Source of the DNA: a bacterium
GTDB taxonomy: Bacteria; Planctomycetota; J058; JAJDCP01
DNA: 41,196 bases
NCBI GenBank assembly: GCA_030428695.1
Contig: JAUIEM010000020.1
Location: 1 to 41,196 of the forward strand
Direction of reading: 5' to 3'
Part shown: positions 8,456 to 17,427 of the stretch, piece after piece
Layout of the letters: each line of letters begins with the position of its first letter
Position numbering within the stretch: the first letter of the stretch is position 1
The notes under the pieces: generated by a model
What the model saw: the letters and a program-made list of their open reading frames with translations, nothing else
What the model was told of the DNA's origin: nothing
Database searches by the model: none
Position numbers and translations under genes: made by a program

Positions 8456-9835
8456 TCAAGGAGCGCGCAGCTCGAGGCCGATGTCCCGGGCCAGGCCGAG
8501 CTCCGAGCTGGTCAGGAGGAGGTCCTGGCCGCCGTCGTCGCGCTGGTCGCGCCCGATCGAGTAGATCGTGACGACCTCGCCCTCCACGCGGTAGACCAGG
8601 GGCCCTCCCCCGAACGGATCGCGGATCGCGGCGGGCGGCAGGCCGAGGCTGTCGAGGCTCCCGGGCGGCCGACCGTGCGTCTCCCAGAAGCGCTGCACCG
8701 CGACCGCCGCGCGCACGCAGTGGAGCGCCGCCTGCATCCCGGTCGCATGGGAGAGGATGCCGACATCGAACATCATCGTCGACGTGGCCAGGCTCCAGGT
8801 CTCCTCCAGGTCCTCGATGATCTTCTGCCGGGCCCCGTCGCGAGCCTTGCCGACCGGGAGGTCGAAGGACTCGAGGCTGCGCCTGCTGACGTCCTCGAAC
8901 ACCCCGAGCTCGTACGCCGCGACCACGTCGAAGCGCAGCGCCCCCCGCTCGTCGAGGACGGCCCCGCCCTCCCGCTCGGGGCGGCCGGTGACGAACAGCA
9001 GGCTGGCCTTCAGCCCGAGCAGCTCGCCCTCGGCCGCGCGGCGCTGGTCGAGGCCGTCGAAACCGACCAGGAAGGCCTCGAGCCGCTCGAGGGTCTCGAG
9101 CGTCGGGCCGCGCCGCAGCCCCCGGGCCAGGGTGCGCAGCCCGATGCTCTGGATCGCGACGCCGATCATCGCGCTGATCAGGAACGGGGCGTGGGCGATG
9201 TCCCGCCCGAAGGCGATGATCTCGAGCCCGCACCACACCTCCTCGTCCGCACTGCCGAGGGCGCCGGTGACCTGGAGCAGATGGGCGACGTTGCGCAGCG
9301 CGAGCAGGTTCGGGATCCGCGCCTCGTAGCCTCTGCGCAGGTCCGCCGGCCAGGTCAGCGCCTCCCGGCGCAGCCCTTCGCGCACCGCCTGGTGCAGGGG
9401 CGCGTAGATCACACACAGGCTCTCGGCCGCGGTCGAGAGCGCGGAGCCCCCGAGGTCGAGGCTGTCGACGGCGCTCACGAGCACGGACAGGTCGTGGCCC
9501 TGCACGCCCGGATGGTCCGCGGACAAGGGGCACGGAGGCAGCCAGACAGGACGCGGCTGCCACTCCGGCGGCGTCGGCCCGAGCACGTACTCGAGCAGGG
9601 CGTACCAGGGGTAGGCGTCGCCCGCGACGGGCGCGCCGAGCGGCTGCCTCGGCTCCGCCGCCAGGCGCCGCTCGAAGGCTTCGATGTCGACCGTCAGCTG
9701 GGCGTAGGCCTCGTCGAGCCGGCGGCTGGACGAGCGCTGCAGGATGATCCCGAAGGCGCCGACCACGAGCATCAGCCCCAGGCACCCACAGCCCAGCACC
9801 CGGCGGCTCTTCCGCGCGTCGCTGCCGTCCGCCAT
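8456..9835 (-). CDS. Membrane-anchored hypothetical protein, paralogue A of a tandem pair
   Basis: A 459-residue protein with the same plan as its downstream neighbour: cytoplasmic basic tail, one transmembrane segment (LGCGCLGLMLVVGAFGI) and a long extracytoplasmic domain ending in IRDPFGGGPLVYR and a strand-rich tail. An upstream in-frame ATG at 9904 would add 23 residues. I prefer 9835, which has GGGAGGAG at a good distance and aligns with the paralogue's start. Both copies keep the same length and motifs, so both are probably functional. Divergence is greatest around residues 290-345. The gene is divergent from the two-component operon at 10110. Function unknown. Confidence 0.8.
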   Translation of the reverse strand: MADGSDARKSRRVLGCGCLGLMLVVGAFGIILQRSSSRRLDEAYAQLTVDIEAFERRLAAEPRQPLGAPVAGDAYPWYALLEYVLGPTPPEWQPRPVWLPPCPLSADHPGVQGHDLSVLVSAVDSLDLGGSALSTAAESLCVIYAPLHQAVREGLRREALTWPADLRRGYEARIPNLLALRNVAHLLQVTGALGSADEEVWCGLEIIAFGRDIAHAPFLISAMIGVAIQSIGLRTLARGLRRGPTLETLERLEAFLVGFDGLDQRRAAEGELLGLKASLLFVTGRPEREGGAVLDERGALRFDVVAAYELGVFEDVSRRSLESFDLPVGKARDGARQKIIEDLEETWSLATSTMMFDVGILSHATGMQAALHCVRAAVAVQRFWETHGRPPGSLDSLGLPPAAIRDPFGGGPLVYRVEGEVVTIYSIGRDQRDDGGQDLLLTSSELGLARDIGLELRAP

Positions 9836-9983
9836 CCGCAGCTCCTCCCGTGCTCGCGTCAGGGGCTGGAACAGGCCGTCGGCGAGCGAGCGAGACGCTC
9901 GCACGCGGGCCGTATCCCGAGCGACGCAGCCAGCGGCGCCGTCCCCCAGTCTGACAGACGGCGCTCGCGCGCGCCATCTGCGT

Positions 9984-10030
9984 GTCGGCGCGATCCGCCT
10001 CCATCCTCACGGCAGGGCGGATCGGCCGAC
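9984..10030. promoter_or_regulatory. Long inverted repeat upstream of the signalling operon promoter
   Basis: The left arm GTCGGCGCGATCCGCC (9984-9999) matches the reverse complement of the right arm GGCGGATCGGCCGAC (10016-10030) at every base except one extra G. The 16-nt spacer is 10000-10015. It ends 6 nt before a possible -35. It could be an activator or repressor site, or an RNA hairpin on either strand. Confidence 0.5.
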
Positions 10031-10036
10031 CCCGGG

Positions 10037-10066
10037 TTGCCACATTCTTCGACGCCGTGGTACATG
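10037..10066 (+). promoter_or_regulatory. Possible promoter of the signalling operon
   Basis: TTGCCA (10037-10042), an 18-nt spacer and TACATG (10061-10066) lie 44 nt before the receiver gene. The -10 is a modest match. Confidence 0.35.
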
Positions 10067-10109
10067 TTAGGTACGCGGTAAGGAAAGCCCAGTTTCAGAA
10101 GAGGTAGAC

Positions 10110-10475
10110 ATGGCGCTCGTACTCGTGACCGACGACGACCACGCGACCCAGGCGCTGTACAGCGGCGCGCTGGAGAAGAAGGGCCACACGGTGTTCAGGG
10201 CCGGGACGGGCAGGGAGGCCCTCGACATGCTCCAGGAGCGCGAGTTCGAGGTGATGGTCCTCGACGTGCGCATGCCGGACATGCACGGCCTCGAGCTGCT
10301 CGAAGAGCTGCGCAAGAGCGGCCGCGAGCTGCAGGTGATCCTCTCGACCTCGCTCGAGAAGGCCGGCGAGTCTTTCGAGGCGAAGACCTACGGCATCGCC
10401 GCGTTCATGCAGAAACCGGTCGACCTCGGGCAGCTCTGCGCGAAGGTCGCCGAGCTCGCGGGGGATGAGGCCTGA
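10110..10475 (+). CDS. Single-domain response regulator
   Basis: A 121-residue CheY-like receiver with no output domain. The acidic pocket (D8-D10), phosphoacceptor D52 in VLDVRMPD, the Ser/Thr switch region (S79/T80) and K102-P103 are all present, so it should be phosphorylatable. Such stand-alone receivers act by protein-protein contact or as phosphate shuttles in a relay. It is the first gene of a three-gene operon, with 11 nt to the next gene. It may receive phosphate from the Hpt domain of the third gene product or compete for it. AGAGGT upstream supports the ATG at 10110. Confidence 0.92.
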   Translation: MALVLVTDDDHATQALYSGALEKKGHTVFRAGTGREALDMLQEREFEVMVLDVRMPDMHGLELLEELRKSGRELQVILSTSLEKAGESFEAKTYGIAAFMQKPVDLGQLCAKVAELAGDEA

Positions 10476-10486
10476 CGGCCGCGGCG

Positions 10487-11599
10487 ATGGACGCCGACAA
10501 CCGCCCCACCCTGCTGCTGGTCGACGACACCGAGATCAACATCGACGTGCTCGTCGAGCTGCTCGCGGAGGACTACGAGCTCCGCGTCGCCCTCGACGGG
10601 GCCGAGGCGCTCGAGCTGGTCGCCGAGGAGCCGCCCGACCTGATCCTGCTCGACATCATGATGCCCGGGATGAGCGGCTACGAGGTCTGCGAGCGCCTCA
10701 AGGGCGATCCGAAGACCCGCGCGATCCCGGTCATCTTCGTCACCGCGATGAGCGACATCGAGGACGAGGCCCAGGGGCTCGCCCTCGGCGCGGTCGACTA
10801 CATCACCAAGCCGATCAGCCCGGCGATCGTCAAGGCGCGGGTGCGCAACCACCTCGCCCTGCGCGCGGCGTTCCTGAAGCTCGAGCGGCAGAACGAGGAG
10901 CTGCTCGCGGCCGCGCAGCTCAAAGAAGACGTCGAGCGCATCACCCGCCACGACCTGAAGACGCCGCTCAACGCGATCGTCGGCTTCCCGCAGCTGCTCC
11001 TGATGGACGACAACCTCACCCCCGACCAGCGCGAGTCCATCGCGCTGATCGAGGAGTCCGGCAGGAAGATGCTGCAGATGATCAACCTCTCCCTCGACCT
11101 GTTCAAGATGGAGCGCGGGCTCTACACGGTCGCGGCCGCGCGGGTCGATCTCGCGCGGCTGCTCCGCAAGCTGTGCCGCGAGACCAGCGAGCACGCCCGC
11201 TCGAAGCGGCTGCGGGTCGGCCTCGAAATCGGCGGTGAGGACGCCGCGCCGGACGCGACCTTCTTCGCGCTCGGCGAGGAGCTGCTCTGTTACAGCATGC
11301 TCGCCAACCTGCTGAAGAACGCTATCGAGGCCTCGCCTCCCGGAGAGCGCGTGCGGCTGTGCCTCGACCGTGACGGTGCGACGGCGCGCATCGCGATCAC
11401 GAACCGGGGGACCGTGCCCGAGGAGATCCGCGCGACCTTCTTCGACAAGTACTCGACCAGCCGCAAGGGCGGGGGGACGGGGCTCGGAACCTACTCCGCG
11501 CGCCTGATCGCCGAGACGCAGGACGGCGCGATCTCCTTCGTCACGTCGGAGCGGGAAGGCACGACGGTGACGGTGCAGCTTCCGGCTCCCGGGGCCTGA
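10487..11599 (+). CDS. Receiver-histidine kinase hybrid (REC-HisKA-HATPase)
   Basis: A 370-residue soluble kinase with the receiver first. The REC domain covers residues 8-125, with acidic pair D13/D14, phosphoacceptor D56 and the K in ITKPIS. A short helical linker leads to the H-box RHDLKTPLNAI (H155), then the ATPase with N-box NLLKNAIEA and G-box GGGTGLGTYS. No membrane segment or sensor domain is present, so its input is presumably phosphorylation of its own receiver, for example by the large sensor kinase encoded next. It lies 11 nt after the lone receiver gene and 6 nt before the next gene, so co-expression is expected. Confidence 0.93.
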   Translation: MDADNRPTLLLVDDTEINIDVLVELLAEDYELRVALDGAEALELVAEEPPDLILLDIMMPGMSGYEVCERLKGDPKTRAIPVIFVTAMSDIEDEAQGLALGAVDYITKPISPAIVKARVRNHLALRAAFLKLERQNEELLAAAQLKEDVERITRHDLKTPLNAIVGFPQLLLMDDNLTPDQRESIALIEESGRKMLQMINLSLDLFKMERGLYTVAAARVDLARLLRKLCRETSEHARSKRLRVGLEIGGEDAAPDATFFALGEELLCYSMLANLLKNAIEASPPGERVRLCLDRDGATARIAITNRGTVPEEIRATFFDKYSTSRKGGGTGLGTYSARLIAETQDGAISFVTSEREGTTVTVQLPAPGA

Positions 11600-11605
11600 G
11601 GTCGG

Positions 11606-14600
11606 ATGCGCGCACGAGACGGCAGCATGCCCTGGAATCCGACACCTGTGCTCGCCCGGCTGCTCCCGCTCATCGCGCTCATCGCCTGCTCCGCCTCGGC
11701 CCAGCTCGAGCTGACCACCGAGGAGCGGGCCTGGATCGCGGCCCACCCGGTGCTGCGCGTCGGCAACGAGACCGACTGGCCGCCCTTCGACTTCGCGGAG
11801 GGCGACGAGCCCCGGGGCTACGCGATCGACTATCTGCGCACCCTCGGCGCCAAGCTCGGCATCCGCTTCGAGTTCGTCACCGGCCCCACCTGGAGCGAGC
11901 TGCTCGGGATGATGCGCCGGCGCGAGCTCGACATCCTGCCCGCGGTCGGGGACGAGCCGGAGCGGCGCTCCTTCATGCGCTGCACCGCGCCGTACCTGTT
12001 CAACCCGAACGTGCTGGTCCGCCGCAAAGGGGCCGAGGACCGCGTCAGCACCCTGGCCGACCTGCGCGGGAAGCGCCTGGCCGCGGTCAGGGATTACGCC
12101 TACACGACGACCATCGCGACCGCGCATCCGGAGATCGAGCTCGTCGAGGTCCCCGACTTCCTGTCCGGCCTCGAGGCGGTGCTGTACGGCGAGACGGACG
12201 CCTTCCTCGGCAGCCAGCACGTCGTCGCCTACACGATCGACGCCTACACGCTGACCGGCCTCGAGGTGGTCGGCAAGGCGGGCGTCGAGGACATCGACCT
12301 GGTCGCGATCAGCATCGGCGTGCGCAGCGACGAGCCGCTGCTGCACGGCCTGCTCGAGAAGGCGATGGCGGCGGTGACCCGCGACGAGCAGCGGGTGATC
12401 GCCACGCGCTGGCTCTCCACGCGCGAGGGGCGGCAGGCCGGAGCCCCGGCGGGGAGCGAGCTCAGCACCATCGTCATCAGCATCATCGCGATCCTCGCGG
12501 CGGTGCTGTTCCTCTACCGCTTCGCCGCCTCGGGCCGGCTGCCGACCGGGCTGCAGTCGCGGCGGGCGCGGGCGATCTGGGCGAGCGCGACCGCCGGCGT
12601 GGTCGTGCTCGCCGTCCTCGGCGTCGCCTACGTGCTCGCGGTGCTCGAGCGGCGCGTCCGGGAGAGCGCGGGGGAGACCCTGCAGACGGTGCTGGCGACC
12701 TGCGATGAGGCCCTCAGCCGCTGGATCGCCTCCGAGCGCGACTTCGCCTCCGTGCGCGCCCGCGACCAACGCTGGCGGCGCCTGGTCGAGCGCCAGATCG
12801 CCCGGCGCGGCACCGGCGAGCCGCTGACGGGACCGACCCTGCGCGAGCTCCAGGCCCTTCGCCGCGAGCTGCTCGCCGAGGGGGAGCGCGAGGAGTTCTA
12901 CGTCGTCGACCGCGACATGCGCACCGTCGCCTGCCTGGACGAGGCCGCCCTCGGCCGTCCCAACCCCTGGGCCCGGGCCTTTCCCCAGCAGCTGCGCGCG
13001 GTCTTCGCCGGGAGCAGCGCCTTCCTGCCGCCGAGCGCCCCCGACCCCGAGGGCGACCCCGCGCTGTGCTTCGTCGCGCCGGTGCGTGCGGCGGACAGCA
13101 CGGTCATCGCCGCGCTGATGTTCCAGCACCACCCCGAGGGCGCCTTCTCCCGGCTGCTGTACGCCGGCAGGGTCGGGGAGAGCGGCGAGACCTACGCCTT
13201 CGACCGCGCCGGACGCTTCCTCTCCCAGAGCCGCTTCGCCCCCGCGATCCACGCCGCCGGGCTGGTGCCCGACGGCCAGAGCGTGATCCTGCGCCTGCGC
13301 GTCGCCGAGCTGCCGTCCGACGCCGCCGCGCCGGACGCAGAGCCCGCCCTGACGCGCATGGCCGCCGAGGCCGTGCGCGGCCGCGGGGGAAGCGACGCGC
13401 ACGGCTACGGAGACTACCGCGGGAGCCGGGTGCTCGGCGCCTGGACCTGGAAGCGCGGCCTCGGCTTCGGGCTCGCGACCGAGATCGACGAGGACGAGGC
13501 CCTCGCGAACTTCCGCACGCAGCGGGTCGTCGTGATCGCGGTGATCGGCCTCGCCCTCGTGCTCCTGATCCTGCTCTCGGGCTACCTCCTCTTCAACGCG
13601 GAGCAGACCACCCGCACCTTGAGCGCGGCGCGGGACGAGTGGGAGCGGCTCGCTGCCGAGCGGCAACGGGAGCTGCGCCGGGTCAACTTTCTCTCCGACC
13701 TCGCCCTCGAGCTGACCGGCTGCGGCTACTGGCACGTCGACTTCCGGGAGCCGGAGGTCTACTTCCCCTCGATCCGCGCCGTGCGCATCCTCGGCGAGGA
13801 GTTCCGGGAGAGCGGCCGCTACCGCTTCGAGGAGGAGTGCCTCGCCCGCGTCGCGGCGGTCGATGCCAAGGCCGCCCAGCGCGCCCGGGACAGCTTCCAG
13901 CGCGCCCGGGACGGAGACGACGAGCGCTTCGACGCGACCTTCCCCTACCGCCGCCCGCGCGACGGCGAGGTGGTGTGGATCCACGCCTCCGGGGAGTGCA
14001 TGCGCGATGAGCAGGGCCAGCTGTACTACATGTACGGCGTGTTCCAGGACATCAGCGCCTCGAAGCAGGCCGAGCGCGCGCTGATCGTGGCGCGTCGCGA
14101 GGCGGAGTCGGCGACCGAGGCCAAGAGCTTCTTCCTCGCCAACATGAGCCACGAGATCCGCACCCCGATGAACGCGATCATCGGCATGAGCCACCTCGCC
14201 CTGCAGACCGACCTGACGCAGCGCCAGAAGGGCTACCTCGACAACGTGCGCAACGCCGCCGAGGCGCTGCTCGGGATCATCAACGACATCCTCGACTTCT
14301 CGAAGATCGAGGCGGGCAAGCTGTCGATCGAGGAGACGGACTTCAGCCTCGACGAGGTGCTCGACAACGTGACCGGCCTGGTCGGGGTCGCCGCCCAGAA
14401 GAAGGGCCTCGAGCTGCTCTACAAGTGCCACCCGGAGGTGCCGCCCTTCCTGGTCGGCGATCCCCTGCGGCTCGGCCAGATCCTGACGAACCTGTGCAAC
14501 AACGCGGTGAAGTTCACCGAGCGCGGCATGGTCACCGTCGAGGTAGGGGTCGCGGAGCGGGACGAGCAGGGCGTGCTGCTCGCGTTCCGCGTCCACGACA

Positions 14601-16339
14601 CCGGCATCGGCATGACGGAAGAGCAGGTCGGCAAGCTGTTCCAGGCCTTCAGCCAGGCCGACATCACGACCACCCGCAAGTACGGGGGCACCGGCCTCGG
14701 GCTTTCGATCTGCAAGCGGCTGACCGAGCTGATGGGCGGCGGCGTCGCGGTCGAGAGCGAGCCCGGCGTCGGCAGCACCTTCACCGCGACGGCGCGCTTC
14801 GGCATCGGCGCGGGGGAAGGCGCCGTCGAGCTCGTGCTCGCCCCCGACCTGCGCGGGCTGCACGCGCTGGTCTGCGACGGCAACGCCCGCTCCCGCGAGG
14901 TGATCCGCACCCTGCTCGAGGGCCTCGGCTTCCGGGCCTCGGCGGTCGAGACCGGGGCGGAGGCGCTCGCCCGCGTCGCCCGCCACGACGCGCATCCGAT
15001 CGCCCTGGCCCTGGTCGACAAGAAGACCTGCCCGGACGGCGCGCTGTTCACCCAGCTGCGGCAGCGGCAGAGGAAGCTCAAGCTGGTGCTCGTCACCGTG
15101 TTCTCCGACGGCGACCTGGTGCGGGAGGCCTCGTCGCGGGCCCACGACGCGGTGCTGACCAAGCCGCTGACCCGCAGCTCGCTGTTCGACTGCGTCGCCC
15201 AGGTCTTCAGCAGCCAGGACGAGCGCCGCAAGCAGAGCACGCGGCTGATCGTCTCGACCGACCGGCTGCTGCAGCTGCGCGGGGCCTCGGTGCTGCTGGT
15301 CGAGGACATCGAGATCAACCAGCAGGTCGCGCGGGAGATCCTCGAGCAGGCCGGCGTCCGCGTGACGATCGCCAACGACGGGGCGGAAGCGGTCGCCGCG
15401 GTCGAAGAGGAGCGCTTCGACGCGGTGCTGATGGACATCCAGATGCCGGTGATGGACGGCTACAGCGCGACCCGCGCGATCCGCGAGCGGGAGCGGGCGC
15501 GCGGGGACGAGCGGCTGCCGATCATCGCGATGACCGCCCACGCGATGGTCGAGGCCGCCGAGGACTCGAAGGACGCCGGCATGGACGCCCACGTCACCAA
15601 GCCGATCAAGCCCCTGCGCCTGTTCACCACCCTGTCCCGCTTCGTCCGCATGGGCCGGGCGAGGGCTCCGGCCTTCAGCACCGCGCCGCGCCCGCCCCGG
15701 ACCAGCGTCGCCGACCGGGCCCTCGAGGGGGCCGACCTGCCCGACGCCCTGCCGGGCATCGACGCGCACGACGGCCTGCGCCGGCTCGGGGGCAACCGGC
15801 GCCTGCTCCGCAAGCTCCTCCTGCGCCTGCGCGCGGACTTCGGGGACGCCTGCGAGCGCCTCGCCTCACAGCTCGCCGAGGGCCGCGACGGCGACGCCCG
15901 GCGCCTCGCCCACACCCTCAAGGGCGTCGCCGGCAACGTCGGCGCGACCCGCCTGCAGGCCCGCGCCGCCGCCCTCGAGGCCGCCCTGCGCGAGGGCGCG
16001 GAGGCGCCGCTGGAGCCGTTGCGCGCCGCGCTCACCGAGGTTGTCGCAGGCCTGTCCGCGCTCGACGGGCCGCGCCCGGAGCCCGTGGACGCGGCGGAGG
16101 AAGCCTCGCCGCGAGAGCTCCGCGAGGCCCTGCGCGCGCTCGAGGAGGCCCTCCCGGGGCGCAAGGTCCAGGCCTGCAAGGCGGCGCTCGCCCCGCTCCG
16201 CGAGCGGACCTGGCCGGAGGCGCTGCGCGCGGACGTCGACGAGCTGGCGCGGCTGGTCGGCCGCTACCGCTTCAAGCCCGCCCTCGCCCTGGTCGAGAAG
16301 CTCGTCGCGGCGCTGGAAGCCGGGCCGGAGACTCCCTGA
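11606..16339 (+). CDS. Giant hybrid sensor kinase: SBP-3, Cache-like, PAS, HisKA, HATPase, REC, REC, Hpt
   Basis: A 1577-residue EvgS/BarA-like phosphorelay kinase. A signal peptide is followed by a family-3 solute-binding domain (about 40-275; starts [14 protein letters not shown]), as in sensors of amino acids or small acids. TM1 is about 286-307 and TM2 323-347. A second extracytoplasmic, probably Cache-type domain follows (350-640), then TM3 (642-664), PAS (about 700-815), H-box [10 protein letters not shown] with H849, ATPase with NLCNNAVKF and [12 protein letters not shown]1 (D1138), REC2 (D1277 in LMDIQMP) and Hpt with H1436 ([10 protein letters not shown]). REC1 has a less conserved surround (VDKKTCPDG) than REC2. 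Two stacked extracytoplasmic sensors are unusual. A further basic helical segment follows the Hpt. GAGGT precedes the ATG at 11606. No DNA-binding regulator is encoded nearby. Confidence 0.93.
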   Translation: MRARDGSMPWNPTPVLARLLPLIALIACSASAQLELTTEERAWIAAHPVLRVGNETDWPPFDFAEGDEPRGYAIDYLRTLGAKLGIRFEFVTGPTWSELLGMMRRRELDILPAVGDEPERRSFMRCTAPYLFNPNVLVRRKGAEDRVSTLADLRGKRLAAVRDYAYTTTIATAHPEIELVEVPDFLSGLEAVLYGETDAFLGSQHVVAYTIDAYTLTGLEVVGKAGVEDIDLVAISIGVRSDEPLLHGLLEKAMAAVTRDEQRVIATRWLSTREGRQAGAPAGSELSTIVISIIAILAAVLFLYRFAASGRLPTGLQSRRARAIWASATAGVVVLAVLGVAYVLAVLERRVRESAGETLQTVLATCDEALSRWIASERDFASVRARDQRWRRLVERQIARRGTGEPLTGPTLRELQALRRELLAEGEREEFYVVDRDMRTVACLDEAALGRPNPWARAFPQQLRAVFAGSSAFLPPSAPDPEGDPALCFVAPVRAADSTVIAALMFQHHPEGAFSRLLYAGRVGESGETYAFDRAGRFLSQSRFAPAIHAAGLVPDGQSVILRLRVAELPSDAAAPDAEPALTRMAAEAVRGRGGSDAHGYGDYRGSRVLGAWTWKRGLGFGLATEIDEDEALANFRTQRVVVIAVIGLALVLLILLSGYLLFNAEQTTRTLSAARDEWERLAAERQRELRRVNFLSDLALELTGCGYWHVDFREPEVYFPSIRAVRILGEEFRESGRYRFEEECLARVAAVDAKAAQRARDSFQRARDGDDERFDATFPYRRPRDGEVVWIHASGECMRDEQGQLYYMYGVFQDISASKQAERALIVARREAESATEAKSFFLANMSHEIRTPMNAIIGMSHLALQTDLTQRQKGYLDNVRNAAEALLGIINDILDFSKIEAGKLSIEETDFSLDEVLDNVTGLVGVAAQKKGLELLYKCHPEVPPFLVGDPLRLGQILTNLCNNAVKFTERGMVTVEVGVAERDEQGVLLAFRVHDTGIGMTEEQVGKLFQAFSQADITTTRKYGGTGLGLSICKRLTELMGGGVAVESEPGVGSTFTATARFGIGAGEGAVELVLAPDLRGLHALVCDGNARSREVIRTLLEGLGFRASAVETGAEALARVARHDAHPIALALVDKKTCPDGALFTQLRQRQRKLKLVLVTVFSDGDLVREASSRAHDAVLTKPLTRSSLFDCVAQVFSSQDERRKQSTRLIVSTDRLLQLRGASVLLVEDIEINQQVAREILEQAGVRVTIANDGAEAVAAVEEERFDAVLMDIQMPVMDGYSATRAIRERERARGDERLPIIAMTAHAMVEAAEDSKDAGMDAHVTKPIKPLRLFTTLSRFVRMGRARAPAFSTAPRPPRTSVADRALEGADLPDALPGIDAHDGLRRLGGNRRLLRKLLLRLRADFGDACERLASQLAEGRDGDARRLAHTLKGVAGNVGATRLQARAAALEAALREGAEAPLEPLRAALTEVVAGLSALDGPRPEPVDAAEEASPRELREALRALEEALPGRKVQACKAALAPLRERTWPEALRADVDELARLVGRYRFKPALALVEKLVAALEAGPETP

Positions 16340-16380
16340 GCGCGGCGCGGGCCGGCTCCGGGAAGTCGGGTCGTCGCCGG

Positions 16381-16397
16381 CGGAGCCCCCCGCTCCG
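16381..16397 (+). terminator. Hairpin downstream of the sensor kinase gene
   Basis: CGGAGC and GCTCCG form a perfect 6-bp stem around a C5 loop, 41 nt after the stop codon. No T-run follows. Confidence 0.3.
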
Positions 16398-16457
16398 GAC
16401 TTCACGCCGGCTCCAAGAAGCGCGCCGACGCGGGCGGGAAACGCCTCGTCAGCCCGC

Positions 16458-16486
16458 TTGACGCCCCGCCCCCCATGCGGTAGCTT
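16458..16486 (+). promoter_or_regulatory. Sigma-70-type promoter for pssA-folK-panC
   Basis: TTGACG (16458-16463), a 17-nt spacer and TAGCTT (16481-16486) lie 26 nt before the pssA start. GCGGGC and GCCCGC (16430-16435 and 16452-16457) form an inverted repeat directly upstream of the -35. Confidence 0.5.
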
Positions 16487-16512
16487 CTACCCGCTCACCG
16501 CAGGCGGCGACG

Positions 16513-17427
16513 ATGAGAAAGCTGGCCCTCGTTCCCAACCTGATCACCCTGTGCAACGCGGCCTGTGGCTTCACCGCGATGGTCAAGGTCTCGGCTGCCT
16601 GCTTCCAGGCGGGCGGAGACGCCGCGGTGCCGATCGACTGGGCGACGCCCGCCTGGTTCATCTTCCTCGGCATGGTCTTCGACGCCTTCGACGGCAAGGT
16701 CGCGCGCATGGTCAACGTCGCGAGCGACTTCGGCGGACAGCTCGACTCGCTGTGCGACGCGGTCAGCTTCGGGGTCGCGCCGGCGATCATCGTCGCGCTG
16801 ATGAACGCGACCTTCTTCCACACCGAAGGCTGGGGCAAGCTCGCCTGGGTGTTCAGCCTGATGTTCGCGCTGTGCGTGATCCTGCGGCTCGCCCGCTTCA
16901 ACGTCGAGAACGAGCCGGACGAGGGTTCCCACGAGACCTTCAAGGGCCTGCCGAGCCCCGCGGGGGCGGGCTGCCTGATGAGCGTGGTGCTGCTGCAGAG
17001 CTTCCTGCTCGACCCCGACAAGAGCCAGGTGCTGCGCGAGCTGATCGGCGGCGCCCCGGTCGACACCTTCGCCCACGGCCTGACCCGGGCGCTGCCGGTG
17101 CTCGCGGTCCTCACCGGCGTGCTGATGGTCTCCAACCTGCACTACTCCCACGTCGTGACCCGGTACTTCAAGGGGCGCAAGCCGATCAGCTACCTCGCGC
17201 TGTTCATGTTCGCGATCCTGCTGGTCGTCACGATGCCCGAGGTCGCGATCGCCGGCCTGTTCATCGGCTACGCCCTGACCGGGCCCCTCGGCTACGTGCG
17301 GGCGCTGCTGTCGACCGACACCCCCGACGCGGCCCCGAAGGCGGCCGCCGCCGCGGACAGCCCGGGCGCCGCCCCGGTCACCGGCAGCGCCGACGAGCCG
17401 CCGGCCCGCGAGGAGCCCACGGCTTGA
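16513..17427 (+). CDS. pssA: CDP-diacylglycerol-serine O-phosphatidyltransferase
   Basis: A 304-residue inner-membrane enzyme that makes phosphatidylserine, the precursor of phosphatidylethanolamine, from CDP-diacylglycerol and serine. The CDP-alcohol phosphatidyltransferase signature D-G-x2-A-R-x8-G-x3-D-x3-D is intact (D60, G61, A64, R65, G74, D78, D82). The N-terminal PNLITLCNAACGF and the later FKGLPSPAGAG are characteristic of bacterial PssA rather than PgsA. Several hydrophobic helices follow, then an alanine/proline-rich cytoplasmic tail of about 40 residues. Its stop codon overlaps the TTG start of folK (TTGA). No psd (decarboxylase) is in view. Confidence 0.93.
   Translation: MRKLALVPNLITLCNAACGFTAMVKVSAACFQAGGDAAVPIDWATPAWFIFLGMVFDAFDGKVARMVNVASDFGGQLDSLCDAVSFGVAPAIIVALMNATFFHTEGWGKLAWVFSLMFALCVILRLARFNVENEPDEGSHETFKGLPSPAGAGCLMSVVLLQSFLLDPDKSQVLRELIGGAPVDTFAHGLTRALPVLAVLTGVLMVSNLHYSHVVTRYFKGRKPISYLALFMFAILLVVTMPEVAIAGLFIGYALTGPLGYVRALLSTDTPDAAPKAAAAADSPGAAPVTGSADEPPAREEPTA

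Larger units (their letters stand above)
9836..10109. other. Divergent intergenic region rich in dyad symmetry
   Basis: 274 bp separate the - strand paralogue pair from the + strand signalling operon. It contains a perfect 7-bp hairpin (GCGAGCG-AGA-CGCTCGC, 9886-9902), the 11-bp palindrome GTCTGACAGAC (9949-9959) and the long inverted repeat at 9984-10030. No convincing gene lies here. The concentration of dyads suggests regulatory sites. Confidence 0.5.

Noticed and set aside
10388..15769. A 1793-codon open frame on the - strand opposite the sensor kinase genes
   Set aside because: It is a G+C-bias shadow. Its translation is Arg/Asp/Gly/Val-rich low complexity, while the + strand frames contain complete kinase and receiver motifs.
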